Positions 22,670-34,266 of a DNA stretch of 64,000 bases are shown here, one piece after another. Positions within the stretch are counted from its first letter, which is position 1. Each line of letters opens with the position of its first letter. The DNA is from Theocolax elegans. Lineage: Eukaryota > Arthropoda > Insecta > Hymenoptera > Cerocephalidae. Location of the stretch: positions 2,539,720-2,603,719 of the forward strand of contig CM047429.1 in the NCBI GenBank assembly GCA_026168455.1, written 5' to 3'. Position numbers and translations under genes: made by a program. The notes under the pieces are model-generated. The model was not told where the DNA came from. It saw only the letters and a list, made by a program, of their open reading frames with translations, and did not search any database.

Positions 22670-24562
22670 TCATGGTTCTCCGACGGGCGCACGCCGCCCG
22701 CCGTGCGACGGCGACTCTGCGGCAGTCGAGCAGGACGGAACCGGCAACCTGACCAGTTTGACCACCGGTCTCCGGAAAATGCCATCCCTTGCGCAGACCG
22801 TGACCACCCGAATCTGACCGTCATCGCCGGGATGAACGGCGACAACTCGTCCCAACGGCCACCGACCGTTTGGCTTAAGGAGGGTGGTATCCAGGATGAC
22901 CACCAAATCCCCAATGGCAAGATTGACTCGCGGCCGATGCCACTTGGACCTCTGTTGAAGAGTGTTCAAATATTCTGCACTCCAACGAGTCCAGAAGCGG
23001 TCCCTGAGTCCCTGGATCAGCCGCCAGTTCTCAAGGTGGTCAACAGTGCGGTCATCCATGGGGGGGCGAGCCACCGAAGTTGCGATGTCGCCGATCAGAA
23101 AGTGTGATGGGGTGAGGGCATCTAGATCCTCCGGGTCCCCAGAAAGAGGCGCCAGCGGGCGACAATTGAGGATCATCTCTACCTCAACAAGAAACGTACT
23201 GAACTCCTCGTACGTGAGTCTGCGGGGGCCCAGGACTCGGCGCAAATGAAGTTTTGCAGATCGAATGTTGGACTCCCAGATACCTCCGAAATGCGGAGCG
23301 GAGGGAGGGATGAAGCGCCAAGTTATGCCCTCCTGCGCCAAACTCCCCTCAACCAACTTCCATCCAAGCTCCGCAGCCTGCAGGAGTCGGCGCAGCTCGC
23401 CGTCGGCGCCATGGAAGTTTGTGGCGTTGTCGCTCCAGATCTCTTTTGGGGCGCCACGGCGGCGTTGAGGCAGCGAGAGATCGCCTATCCCGGCGATGGC
23501 GCCACGTAGATGGCGCCATTTGCTCTTCCAGGGTTCGGGGACCTCCTCGTCCCAATCGATCTTGGCGCGCCACAGATCCTGCACGAGTATTTTCCCAGTG
23601 ATGACGATAGGTGCCAACCAACCAGCAGGATCGAAGAGTCGGGCCAGCTCAGCCAAGGCCATCCGTTTGGTCAGGTGGTCGGCGTGCGTCTCTCTTGGAG
23701 GGCTGAACCTGAATTCGTCCTTGACCGGGTCCCATGAGAGTCCGAGTTGACTGACAGGCCCGCCACTGGCAAGCTCGCGCCAGTTGGGACGAAGGCAGTC
23801 ACCACTGTCGACGTCGTTCAATAGTTCCGTGCTGTTTGAAACCCACTTTTTGAGGGTGAATCCGCCCGCCGCGAGGAGGCGGATCAACTGATGCTTGCGG
23901 TCGTTGGCGGATTCCAGAGTATCTGAGCCGCACAAGAAGTCGTCCACGTAGAGGTCGCGTTTAATGGCGTTAACCGCTTTTGGAAACGGTGCGCCCTCGT
24001 CGCAACACAGCTGCTGGAGACACCGCAGGGACAGGTATGGCGAGCAGTTGACGCCATAGGTGACGGTTTGAAGCGCGTAGTGCGCTATAGGAGCTCCGCA
24101 ATCAGGGCTCCAGAGGATTCGCTGCAGATGACTGTGACTCGGTAGGACTTTGATTTGTCGGAACATCATCTAAATGTCGGCGCAGAACACTACCCTATGG
24201 CGCCGCCAACGCGTCACGACCAGAGCGAGGTCGTTCTGCAGTTTTGGGCCCGCATACAGAACGTCGTTGAGGGTAGACCCAGAGGCGGTAGGCCTTGAGG
24301 CGTTGAACACGATTCGGAGCTTGCGACCCCCGCCGCTGCGCTGCCAGATAGCGTGATGAGGCAAGTAGTTGACCGGAACTCCGGCGTCCTCGATCTCTCG
24401 CTCGGAGAGGGGGCGCATGTGGCCCAGTCGTAGGTATTCTGCCATAAAATGGCAGTATTCTTTTCTGAGCTCCGGGTCCGCCCGCATGCGTCGATGCATC
24501 GCCAGAAGCACCTGATGGGCCGTCTTTATGCTGTCTCCCAGCGAGTGCAGCTGGTCGAAAAT
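22670..24562 (-). pseudogene. pol: BEL/Pao pol (RT and integrase) with internal deletion
   Basis: The minus-strand frame begins within the RT (FDQLHSL near 24562, then MLLAMHRRM, YLPHHAIWQ, RIVFNAS). It meets an in-frame TAG at 24170-24172 and continues for 499 codons. In that part RT carries the YVDD box (residues 74-77) and the DPAGWLAPIVITGKI segment typical of BEL/Pao. At about residue 235 (near 23465) it jumps to the integrase core with WSDNATNFHGA and PHFGGIWES, so RNase H, the integrase zinc domain and the first catalytic Asp are deleted. The C-terminus has WHRPRVNLAIGDLVVI. The 5' part is cut off at the repeat array beginning at 24560. Confidence 0.9.
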
Positions 24563-25215
24563 TTAACGGGTAACCCGTAATTTGCGGGGTACTTGCCAAT
24601 TTCGGGTAGTACAAATTTTTCGGGTCGACCGAATTTTTCGGGTCGATCGAGTATTTCGGGTATTTCGAATATTTCGGGTAATCTAAGTATTTCCAGGCCT
24701 CGATAAAACTAGATAAATTTCTGCCAGAGTTTATTTATTAATTTATTTATTTTATTTTCCTATTATTATATTTCCCTTGTAGTTCTTATTAAATACTTTT
24801 TATCTTTTCTACATTAAAAGTGAAAAAAATATTAATTAATAAATAATTAGAATTGAAACATTGGGATAGCGCGAGAAATATTCGGGCACTCCAAAACATT
24901 CGGGTAGTCCGTAATATTTGGGTAGCCCGAATCATTCGGGTAGTCTGAAAAATTCGGGTAGTTCGTTACATTCGGGTAGTCCGTAATATTTGGATAGCCC
25001 GAATCATTCCAGTGGTCTGAAAAATTCGGGTAGTTCGTTACATTCGGGTAGTCCGTAACATTCGGGTAGACCGAATCGTTTGGGTAGACCGAAATATTTC
25101 GGGTAGCCCGAAACATTCTAGCAGACTGAAAAATTTCGGGTTACGGTAAAACCCGAAGCCCGACCAACTCATCCACGACTGGACGGGTCGGGTTTTCGAA
25201 TCGGGTAACCCGACT
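24560..25215. repeat. TTCGGGTAG tandem/inverted repeat array
   Basis: About 650 bp is built from a 15-18 bp quasi-palindromic word of the form TTCGGGTAGnCCGAA, with higher-order units of roughly 80-90 bp near 24940-25080. It separates into ...TTCGGGTCGACC and ...GGGTAACCCG variants at the edges. A minus-strand ORF across it (24847-25116) gives repeated YPN tripeptides and is a by-product of the repeat. It abuts the broken 5' edge of the BEL pol. Confidence 0.75.
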
Positions 25216-26562
25216 TTCCGGGTACCCGCACACTCCTAGTTATAATATATTTATACTAGGAAAGCTTCGCGCCCCTGCGCACTTCGCGTGCCAACCTCCT
25301 ATTTTTAATTTCGAGGTAAGGTTTTTCTTAATTAATTTATTTAAAACAATGTTGCAAATTGTATTATTTTTTCACTACCATGGATACCTTAGAAATTAAA
25401 CAGATTTACACAACACGTTGGAGGTACTGTTATAGTGCGTTGGATTTTATAGTAAAAATTTAGTTTTTTTTAAATATGATTATAATTTATAAATGAAAAT
25501 TTGCATCAAAATTTAGTGTAATGAAATCAGAATAAAAATGATAAAAAAATATTCTAGACATATTAAATATTAACTGTACATTTTAAACTATACCAATTCT
25601 TATAAAGCTTAAATTTATATTTTAATAACTATAAATGTTAATGAAAACTTAACTTACCAAAAATAGTAAAATGCATATACTTACTAAATTGCAGTATTTA
25701 GTAACTATTTATTAAAATTTTCGATCATTTTAAACGGATCTAAATAGAACTTCACCTTCTAAAATTAATTTGTTTAACGACGAAGGATCATCGCGCAAAA
25801 GTTCTATGTCATTAATATTTTGTACTTTTAGAGTAATAAAACTTTCTTCTTAGATAATAAATTTTTGTATTAATTTTAAGGAAGTATTGATAACATTTTA
25901 GCGGCATATAAATAAAGACCTGTTTCGTCCATTTCTCCCGTAATTCGTAATTTGCACCCTCTTAAAATTTGCGTTTTGATTCATAATTATAACCAATTTG
26001 TTTTTCCCTTTAATTACAGATACCATATATTTATTTTGATTATTATAAACAAATTCATTCCTTAAATAACTTTCTGTTACTAATAAATACATACTTGTTT
26101 ATTTAAAATATTGTTTTATATAAATATACATTATCTACTCACTTATATATGCATACAATTTTGAAATTTTAATTTAAAAAATATGTAAATTATATGCTCC
26201 TAAATTAATTCAAATGTAATTCGTATTTTATATTGCCACTATTAAAATTTGATTTTTTTGCCATTTATGTTTATAATGGAATTATCTTAAAAATGCAGTA
26301 ATTAATGTATTTAATTTTTAACCCATTGTATATATCATATGGATATTTGAAAATGTGTATGTTATTATACTTGATTAATATTTATTTTAAGTTCAAACAA
26401 TTTTGCATCTGTATTTAAAGCATTACATTGAATTTTAGATCCGTTATTACTATTGAGTAGAGCTTTATAAATTTCATGAGTTTTTTCAGGAAGGAGTAAA
26501 CTGATACACTTTCTTTCAAGTTATATTCACAACATTTTTTTTTGCGCACGGAAAAAATACAT
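25216..26562. other. AT-rich spacer
   Basis: No gene is seen. A 28-bp near-palindrome built on CTAGTTATAATATA lies at 25233-25260. Confidence 0.5.
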
Positions 26563-26883
26563 ATATTATCAATATATTGTAAGGGGCAAAGATGCTACAG
26601 ATAAATTAACAACAACTAATGTTGTTTACAATATTAACTGCAAAGATTGTGATGCTTGCTATGTAGGTGAAATAAAAGACAGTTACAGTTACAGTTGCCG
26701 AATTAAAGAGCATCAAACTAATATACATAAGCCAGATTCTCATTATGTAATTAATGATCATATGTTCACAAATAATCATTCCTTTAATTTTAATGACGTT
26801 AAAGTATTAGATACGGAAAAGAATTGGCATAAAAGACTGATATCGGAAAGGATCCATATCAAGTCAGAAATTAATACAATTAA
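26563..26883 (+). pseudogene. Penelope-like element GIY-YIG endonuclease tail
   Basis: An open stretch reads YIVRGKDATDKL, then NVVYNINCKDCDACYVGE, then RIKEH, and further on WHKRLISERIHIKS. The CxxC pair followed by the YVG core and the RIKEH helix is the GIY-YIG endonuclease domain that ends Penelope-like retroelement proteins. It nicks target DNA for priming. The canonical GIY is degraded to the form CYVG. The frame runs into the TTAA repeat end at 26880, so the last residues and 3' end are lost; RT is not recognisable upstream. About 107 codons are present. Confidence 0.8.
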
Positions 26884-27275
26884 CCTTTTGACTGCGGGGG
26901 TGGTCGATATATCAACCACTTAAAATACACGACATATTTAATGTTTTTAGATCAATTTTGATGTTTTGCATGTATATAAAATAGTTTTATAATTCCTCAA
27001 AATATTATTCACCTTGAAAATAGGTATTTCAAGGTCAAATTTCATCCCTAGTAGAATCGAGAATTGTAGAGTGATTTCTTTCGTTATTTTATATACTGTT
27101 TATAAAAAATACTTTAAAAAATCACTGCGGTATACTTAACCTTGATATTTTACAGTCAAGGTGATATTGTATTTTATTTGCATAAACGGAAGTTCGATCT
27201 AGCTTTTTAGCGTTATTGATGAGGTCAAAACGGGGAAAAAAGTAAAAAAATCTTAAAATTATCTTTGTTCAAGAA
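26880..27275 (+). repeat. TTAA-associated repeat end, copy 2
   Basis: TTAA at 26880 is followed by CCTTTTGACTGCGGGGGTGG, matching 19945 onward for about 390 bp. It interrupts the Penelope-like tail. Confidence 0.6.
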
Positions 27276-28073
27276 AATGTTTATTTCGCGATGAAATTTT
27301 AGTTTCCAAAACAAAATATCGAGCTTCAACCTTATTCTTGAAGGTTACATAACAATACGCGTTGGGCACACACACACTTGCACGGAAAGGAAGCTGGAGA
27401 ACTTGAGGCGAAACTTACCTACACACTAGGAGAATCGTCTCCAAGAAAATCACTATCACTCAACGTGGGCGAATATTAGCTATAAGCTTTGGTTCGCAAA
27501 ATCTCGATACGGCTCGTGTCGTACACCGCTTGGGAAGGTCTGCTCTCACGGCAGATCATTTCATCTCGGAGCGAGCCCTGCGCGAAGACGCTGCGCACTC
27601 GTTGCTACTCTCGACTCAGCGGCCGTGCGAGAGCTATGCTGGGTCTCTCGAACGCGCGCGCATGTTTACGTATACAGCAGGCTATGCACGGTCGGTAATT
27701 GACACCGACCGATCGTAGCTAGATCTCCGTGTTGACATTCGCGGATCGACAGGATTAGTGGTGCTGGAGTTTGGATATTCACTGGGACATATTCAGGATG
27801 CTGGAGGCTAGTGCTGCAGGAGGTTTCGGTATCAGGTAAAAATTTAATCGTTCCTTAAGAGTAATTCGTTAGGCTAATTCGGCCGTTTGTTTGAGACTTC
27901 CAGTTGCAGTTTTAACGGCGACCTGTGTGCCTGGGGGACTTCCTCTGGTTGGCTGAGATGCGGGTTCCATGCGAGTGCTTACGGAGAAGTATTTACCTCC
28001 AGGATATCGTAGATAAGTGCGGCTGTTTCCGTAGCAGTAGTATTATGGTTTGAAGTGTTTCTAACCTCTAATT
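27276..28073. other. unassigned sequence
   Basis: GC content is moderate and there is no recognised motif. Two short overlapping plus-strand ORFs (27489-27718) show no domain. The block 27700-28073 looks like non-coding unique DNA. Confidence 0.3.
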
Positions 28074-28756
28074 CACAAGGAGAGGTTACACCCTCTGGAA
28101 AACGGATCCTTACCAAACTCTAGGATATAATTTTTACTATAAAATCATGCAGAAAGCCGGAGTTTTAGTGTCCAATGCCCATTTTTACGATAGATATAAG
28201 CAAATAATGAAAAATCTCGCCGAAAAAACCATTGAGTTTGAACGCTTATAACTCAGAAACAATCAAATATGTACGTATAAAATAAATTTTACAAGAAAGC
28301 TGAGATCAAGTAGATACGTTTTAAAAAAATGGAAGCTCGAATATTTAAATATGGTCAAAAGTTATGGGTGGAATAAGAATTAGCCAAAATTTTATCGAAA
28401 ATTTAAAGTTACAATTTAATGATTTTTTTAGCCCAAAATTTCGTCTAATTCTTATTTCTCCCATAACTTTTAACCATATTAAAATATTTGAGCTTCCTTT
28501 TTTTCAAAACGTATCTACTAGATCTCAGCTTTCTTTTAAAATTTATTTTATACGTACATCTTTAATTGTTTCTGAGTTATAAGCGTTCAAACTCAATGGT
28601 TTTTTTCGGCGAGATTTTTCATTATTTGCTTATATCTATCGTAAAAATGGGCATTGGACATTAAAACTCCGGCTTTCTGCATTATTTTATAGTAGAAATT
28701 ATATCCTAGAGTTTGGTAAGGATCCGTTTTCCAGAGGGTGTGACCTCTCCTTGTCA
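28074..28756. mobile_element. 683-bp hairpin MITE
   Basis: Two arms of about 310 bp starting ACAAGGAGAGGT pair almost perfectly around a 40-bp centre near 28415. Each arm carries GGATCCGTTTTCCAGAGGG or its complement. There is no coding capacity. No clear target duplication was found, so the superfamily is open. Confidence 0.75.
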
Positions 28757-29395
28757 GTGTAAACACTAGGGTTAGATATCTCCTGTGCCTTCTTACATTC
28801 CCAGGGAGAACTGCATGTTGTCGCAGCTTTTCTGTTCTTCTTCTTATCTCTTAAATTAGGTAATTTACTAATTACCTTTCACAGGTACTCGGTACCTCTC
28901 TAGCCTCTACTGCTAGTCTACGGCTAATTTTATTTTATTTAATATTCATAATATTAGCTTTATTTTATTTAATACTCGTGACGCTTAGAAAAGTTTAAAA
29001 GAAATACGTTTGTTAAATGATTGATGAAATAGAAACTTCTATAATATATTTTTATACAGTAAATTTTACAAATTTAGATTTTCAAAAATGATACTGGACT
29101 CAACTCGTATGTTCAGACGTATTGCACCTGACGCTCAGAACTTCGCCAGTGAATGCCGAAAACGAGTCGCGATGCGGATTATATAGCCAATAATAGTGGT
29201 CCCCCGTTTTTTTTAATAAGGTAGAGGACACTAGATGAATGAATAAGTGCAATTATTAATAGCAATAGTATTTAGTACAGTAAATAAAGTAATATAAAGG
29301 AATAATATAGTTAAATAATATCACAATAATAATATTAAAATTGGAATTTTTCCAACTATTAGAAAATTCGTGAATCTATTGCTTGTTTACACTAT
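28757..29395. other. spacer with a dispersed-repeat remnant
   Basis: The stretch 29085-29200 (CGTATGTTCAG...GTATTnCACnTGAC) resembles 54945-55060 and its copies in the palindrome, so a diverged repeat lies here. No gene. Confidence 0.45.
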
Positions 29396-29399
29396 AAGT

Positions 29400-30397
29400 T
29401 GCGACGAGACCTCGTTGCAATGAAGCAAATAATATTGGAAATATTGTATTATGTAGTGTGTATTAAATATTATATCTTAAAATCTCGCACGTTGTTATTG
29501 TTTCGTGCGTTGCCTCTTCAAGGCCACGAAACACGCGTGTTTATGTCGACGACCGAGGATGTGTGCGAGCATCCGTATATACAATTGTTATTGTGTGTGT
29601 GTGTTAGGTATTTTTCGGGAATACGACAATTAGCTCAGTACGCTGCCGGTCTTGACCGCGACAGCATCTTCCTTTACACATCGTCACGTTTAGTTTTGCG
29701 CTCCACGGGAAGTACCGGACCGGTTCGTCCGTGCTCCGGGAAGCCGTAAGCGAGTGTTCGTGAGTTCGTGTAAGATACCTCGGGTTGAGTGTTCCCCGAG
29801 GTAGGCGAATCGCCGCGGCATCAGGCCGCACCTGCAGATCACCGTCGTGGAGGACAGGAAACCGGGCCGACTCCACCGGCCAGCAGAAGTCGGGCGCCGA
29901 CGTACACCAGGGCCAATGGACAAGCCAGCCCGGTAAGTACCCGACGTCAGTCGGTATATATGTAGGCGTGTTGAGTGTGTCTGCACATATGTTTGTTTGG
30001 TAGCACACCGCTGCTACCGAAACCGAGTGGGTATTGCGCGGGGCGAGTACGGGGGCAGCCCCTGCTTGCCGCGTATATACCACGCGACCGGGAGAACGCC
30101 CCGTTAATTATTGTCGGGCACCTCCGTGTAAATTCTTGAATAAATACTTATGTATTTTATTTTAACTTAACGGTCGTGTTATTAATTATAAATCATCGCG
30201 CAATCATTATTCCGATTCCCGATTTTCCCACCACGTGTGTCGGTACGTAGGAGACCGTCCTATCTCCGCTACCGTGTCCCGACGGGTTAACTTATTAACC
30301 CACGGCGACGACAAAGACGCATTCTTCGGGGCCGTCATCCCTGTATTAAATTAATAAATAACTTGTAACTGGTATTAGGACGAAATACCACGTTACA
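29400..30397 (+). repeat. Gypsy-R 5' LTR
   Basis: It begins TGCGACGAGAC (TGTGACGAGAC in the 3' copy) and ends ACCACGTTACA, 2 nt before the primer site. It shares 29400-29624 and 29890-30140 with 51677-52173. A 265-bp block (about 29625-29890) is absent from the other copy. AATAAATACTT near 30142 may be the polyadenylation signal. Confidence 0.88.
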
Positions 30398-30399
30398 AA

Positions 30400-30416
30400 T
30401 GGCGACCGTGACAGGA
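30400..30416 (+). other. primer-binding site, tRNA-Arg type
   Basis: TGGCGACCGTGACAGGA begins 2 nt after the LTR. It is complementary to the 3' end of tRNA-Arg(UCG) as I recall it. Confidence 0.8.
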
Positions 30417-31870
30417 CAGTAGTTGTACCGCCTGCGTGTCGAGGATTTTCGGGTCGGTAAAATTTTGCTTTTTTTTTAATAAGTGCTTCTTATATGTGCA
30501 GGTTTACCTGTACTTATTTAGGAAGCAGCGGGTTATTTATTTTTAAAAATTTTGCGTTGTAAGTCGCGTGTGAGAGAGAGAGAGCGCATATAGGTGGATA
30601 ATGGCATGGACGCATTGCACAATTGGATCGTTTGTGTGAGTGAGAGAGAGAGAGAGAAAGAGTGAACTAGTGCGTGAGAGAAAGAGAGAGAGACATTACG
30701 TCGCAGAGTCGTGTAGTGCTGAGTGAGCATGAGTCAGCTAGTGGGAGAGAGAGAGAAAATCCCAACTAGCCGGCGATAGACTCGCGCGGCGTAAGTGTAA
30801 CGAGAGAGCGAGAGAGAGAACATATACATTTTACGGCATATACCGCGCGGTTATCCTTTGTTGCTACGCAAGAAGGAAAATTTCCCCCTTTGCGCGACCG
30901 TAATTTCATTTTTAATTTCATTGCGTGAATTTTGATAACTCGCTTTAAAAGCGAGTTTAACAATTTGTGGGTGTGTGAAATATTTTTGAGTTCGGCTCAT
31001 TGATTTTGTATCAGTTCGAGACGACCAATAATATTTATATTGTTTATAATTATTAATTTTTGTATTAATATTATTATTAATAAATTGTTTTTTCTTCTCG
31101 TAATATATATATATACTTTTGAATTAATTTTTCAAAGATATTATCACGCTGTTAGTCAGCCGATAATTTTGAAATTATGTAATAATTTTTTTTTGTTGTG
31201 TGGTAATAATTATTAATATTATTATAATTAATTTCGACATTGTCTGTTAGTCAGATAAGTCAAAGTTGATAAATCTTTTTGTATTACTGTCGCGATTTTG
31301 GCTTGCATTAGTGCTGAGACATATCGTGATATTGGTGTTATATTTATATTTATTGTTAATTTTAATATTATTTGGATTCAGAATTTGTCACTTAATTATT
31401 AATTCTGCTGAAGGAAAAATCTCTTTTGATTTATTTTCTTAATTTTTTTTGCTTTTCCTCCAAATTAAGAAATAAATTGCAATTAATTTGTTTGTCAAAT
31501 TAATTGCATATTTATATTATATGATTTTTGTATAATATAATATATATAAAATTAATAATAAAAAAAAATAAATTCTTTTAAAAATAAATTAAAATTTTTT
31601 TTGGAGGTTGACATTAAAATTAATTTTTCTTCGTACCCTAGCCGAAAGTGCGTTATCCGGGCCTAATTTCACTCCGGGAACAGTAGCTTTTGTGGCTCGA
31701 TTTTATGCGGACATTACCATAGCAACGATCATAATTGCTCGTTACAGCGGCCGTGTGTATTTTCGTATTTAACCTAAGAATTTACATTTATCTAATCGCG
31801 TATAATCGTACAATATTAATACTGTAAACGTATCGTATAATTTATGTAAAAATTTTGTAAAATATCAAAA
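30417..31870 (+). other. Gypsy-R leader and Crypton 5' flank
   Basis: This is non-coding. Stretches of GAGAGA lie at 30570-30820, followed by AT-rich sequence. The words AATTAATTTGTTTGTCAAAT near 31480 recur at 45905, supporting the idea that 45629-46160 continues this leader. The junction with the Crypton-like insertion is not resolved. Confidence 0.45.
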
Positions 31871-33269
31871 ATGGATGATTCGTCGTCTGAAGGTTCGGCA
31901 GACGAAAGCGAAATTTTAAAATATTTTGATGACGAAGCAAGTAAATTTGTACAAAGTGAAATATTACCAAAGAAGTCTTCTGATCGATAGTATATAGTAC
32001 GTACAAAAATTGGCGACAGGAAAATAAAAATTTACTTTCTAACTCAGAAAAAAATAATTTAATTGTTTACTTTAATACACTAAAAGTAAAACTAAAGCCG
32101 CCAACTTTATGGAGCATATGGAGTATGCTTCGACATATTCTGAATGTTAAATAAAATATTGATATTGCTAATTTTATAAACCTTAAAAGCATAATAAAAA
32201 ATAATGCTAAAGGTTATGCACCAAAGAAAGCTTCTGTTTTGAGATGGGAACAAATAGTTAAATTTATGGATGAAGCTCCAGATTCTACATATTTAGCCAT
32301 GAAGGTAATAAATTATTTATGTATTCGCATTTTAAATACTTTCCTTATTGCATTCCATTCAATTACATATTTTTGCAGGTCGTACTTAAATTTGGAATTT
32401 GTGGTTGTATGCGCTGAGATGAAATAACAAACGTGCAAGTTAATAATGTAGAAAATTTAGGCGATAAATATTTAGTTTCTATTAATAGTAACAAAAATGA
32501 TTACGCTGGACAATTTATAATTGGGAATCTTTTCTACAAGAAAGTTGAAAAATATATTTTATTGATACCAGCTGATCAACCCCACAGCAGATTTTTTATT
32601 ACTTATCTAACCTATTGGAAGACACAAAATTGGCGAAATCCCGGAAAAAATTGCTTCCTATCTGAATTTACCTGACCCAAAAAGGTATACTGGCCACTCG
32701 GGGGCATACATGCAAATGGTTAAGCAGCTTGGAAGATGGCGTTCGAATGTAATAGCTTAAGGTTACATAGAAAATTCTATGCAAAATAGACAGATGATTT
32801 AACATGGAGTTATCCATCAAGCTTCGAAAACAGATATCCATTCAAAACCATCGACCAGTACGCATGTAGACATGCAGCAAAAAAACGAAGCATGCATTTA
32901 TAATTTGGACTGGTCAGATTTTTCCGAAGAGTTTCAAAATAATAACCTTTCCCCGACTTCAAGTGAGCGCAAAATACTTATTTGATTTCTAAAATACATC
33001 AGTATACTAGCTTTATCAACAACAAACTTTGTTCAGGTGAACTTGTAGACAGTGGTTTTGTCACAGGAAACAAAAATCATATATTGACACCACTTAAGAA
33101 CCCTAATGAACCGGCTGCTAAGAATACTAATAATAAATTTTTAAACAAACCAAGTGTAAAATTGATTTTTAACAATCAATTAAACCGTCAGGCATCTACA
33201 AGTAAAAAAAGGGAAAATATTGAAGATTTGGATTACAATGATTTAACTACCTCTACAAAAAACATTTAA
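31871..33269 (+). pseudogene. Crypton-like tyrosine recombinase, intron-bearing, decayed
   Basis: The ATG at 31871 opens an acidic start (MDDSSSEGSADESE) leading to ILPKKSSDR, and TAG at 31988 ends this frame. After a small deletion the next frame gives NWRQENKNL, PPTLWSIWSMLRHIL and WEQIVKFMDEAPDSTYLAMK, the core-binding pattern of Crypton/DUF3504-type tyrosine recombinases. A 74-bp GT..AG intron (32305-32378) follows. Exon 2 reads VVLKFGICGCMR, the region of the first catalytic Arg, then TGA, then DEITNVQVNNVENLGDKYL. Further on, RYTGHSGAYM...LGRWRS...GYIE carries the His and the GYIE nucleophile-Tyr region, but the RRS block between is deleted. A Lys/Asn-rich tail ends at 33267. The enzyme would cut and join DNA by a Tyr nucleophile; this copy is inactive. 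Confidence 0.75.
32305..32378 (+). other. intron in the recombinase pseudogene
   Basis: The donor GTAATAA follows ATG AAG, and the acceptor TTTTTGCAG precedes GTCGTACTT. Joining the flanks keeps the recombinase homology continuous in frame. A genuine intron argues the copy was not made by retroposition of spliced mRNA. Confidence 0.7.
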
Positions 33270-33642
33270 AATTTGAAAATTGTACTTTTAAAAACTGTGT
33301 TTTTAACGTCACCTCATGTGATTGCAGTAAAGAAAATTAATTATAGTTAATTAATAATTGATAGTTAATAAAGTTAATGAAAACGTTAATTAAGTTAATA
33401 AAAGTTAAATAAAGTAAATAAATAATTAATAATTAATAAAGTTGTATTTATTATTGTATATATATTATTATGTTATTATCTTCTATATTTTTTATATATT
33501 TTTTGAAGCCCGCCCCGACCCGCAAAAACCTCGGCTTCGCCTCAGACATCAAAATGGCGCCAGCCAGGAAATCCAACTTTCTGGCCATGGGTCGTAATGT
33601 ACTATTTTTTTGTGTGTTTTAAATCAAATCTAAAATTTCTTT
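33270..33642. other. spacer before R1 insertion
   Basis: The sequence is AT-rich, with AAAGTTAAT-type repeats near 33355-33440. No gene. Confidence 0.4.
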
Positions 33643-33656
33643 TGTTGTTTCAATCA
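33643..33656. repeat. 14-bp R1 target sequence, copy 1
   Basis: TGTTGTTTCAATCA occurs here, at 38376-38389 and at 45615-45628, that is, at the 5' edge, the internal joint and the 3' edge of the R1 pair. A 14-bp target duplication is the size known for R1. Confidence 0.75.
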
Positions 33657-34266
33657 AGGCGAGTCTTACCAATAGAGTACCACATAGAGAAACACCCGAT
33701 TATGACGCTTAAAGGCAGGCAACCGTACCTAGCCTGAATCTTGTACATAAAAGAACTGCCAAATTGATCCTGTAAATAATAGAGATCCGGGGAGCAGCAA
33801 TCAGCCGTGACCCGGTTGCGATAGCGAGATTGGCCTAATGCCTTGTAAATATGAAGATTTCTATGGAGAGCATTCTATGATAAAACGATGGAATATGAAT
33901 CAAGATGATTATCCATCAGTACACTATTTGAACCCTCTGGATAATCCAATCAAACTCAAAAATAATATCCATTGGGTAATGAAAAGAAATGCACGAAACA
34001 AGATTCTAGATTCCGTCTCAAAGAGACGAGTAGGTGTAAGTGTAGATAGTAGATGTAAGATAATATATAAGGCTTGTAAATATTGTACATAGTAGGGAAC
34101 GATAAGTTTAGTGTTAAGAAGAATCTCTCTGCCGTACGGACCCGGCACTCGCGTATTTTCACGCTATTTTCGATATCTTGTGGGGGTATCAAGAAATCTT
34201 AAACGTTTTTTAATTTAGAAGACAATTGCACTTGAGAGGATCGCTAACAAGCGCTTACCATCAGAG
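33657..34266 (+). other. R1 copy 1 5' UTR
   Basis: It shares AAAGGCAGGCAACC and ATGCCTTGTAAATAT with the second copy. An 84-codon frame (33838-34092) starts at one such unit but is not conserved in copy 2, so it is probably not translated. Confidence 0.55.

Noticed and set aside
24847..25116. ORF of YPN repeats that could look like a structural protein
   Set aside because: It mirrors the TTCGGGTAG tandem array.
24560..25215. CRISPR array
   Set aside because: No unique spacers between regular repeats, and the context is eukaryotic transposons.
33838..34092. 84-codon ORF before the R1 ORF as a possible ORF1
   Set aside because: Not conserved in the second copy and without a zinc knuckle.
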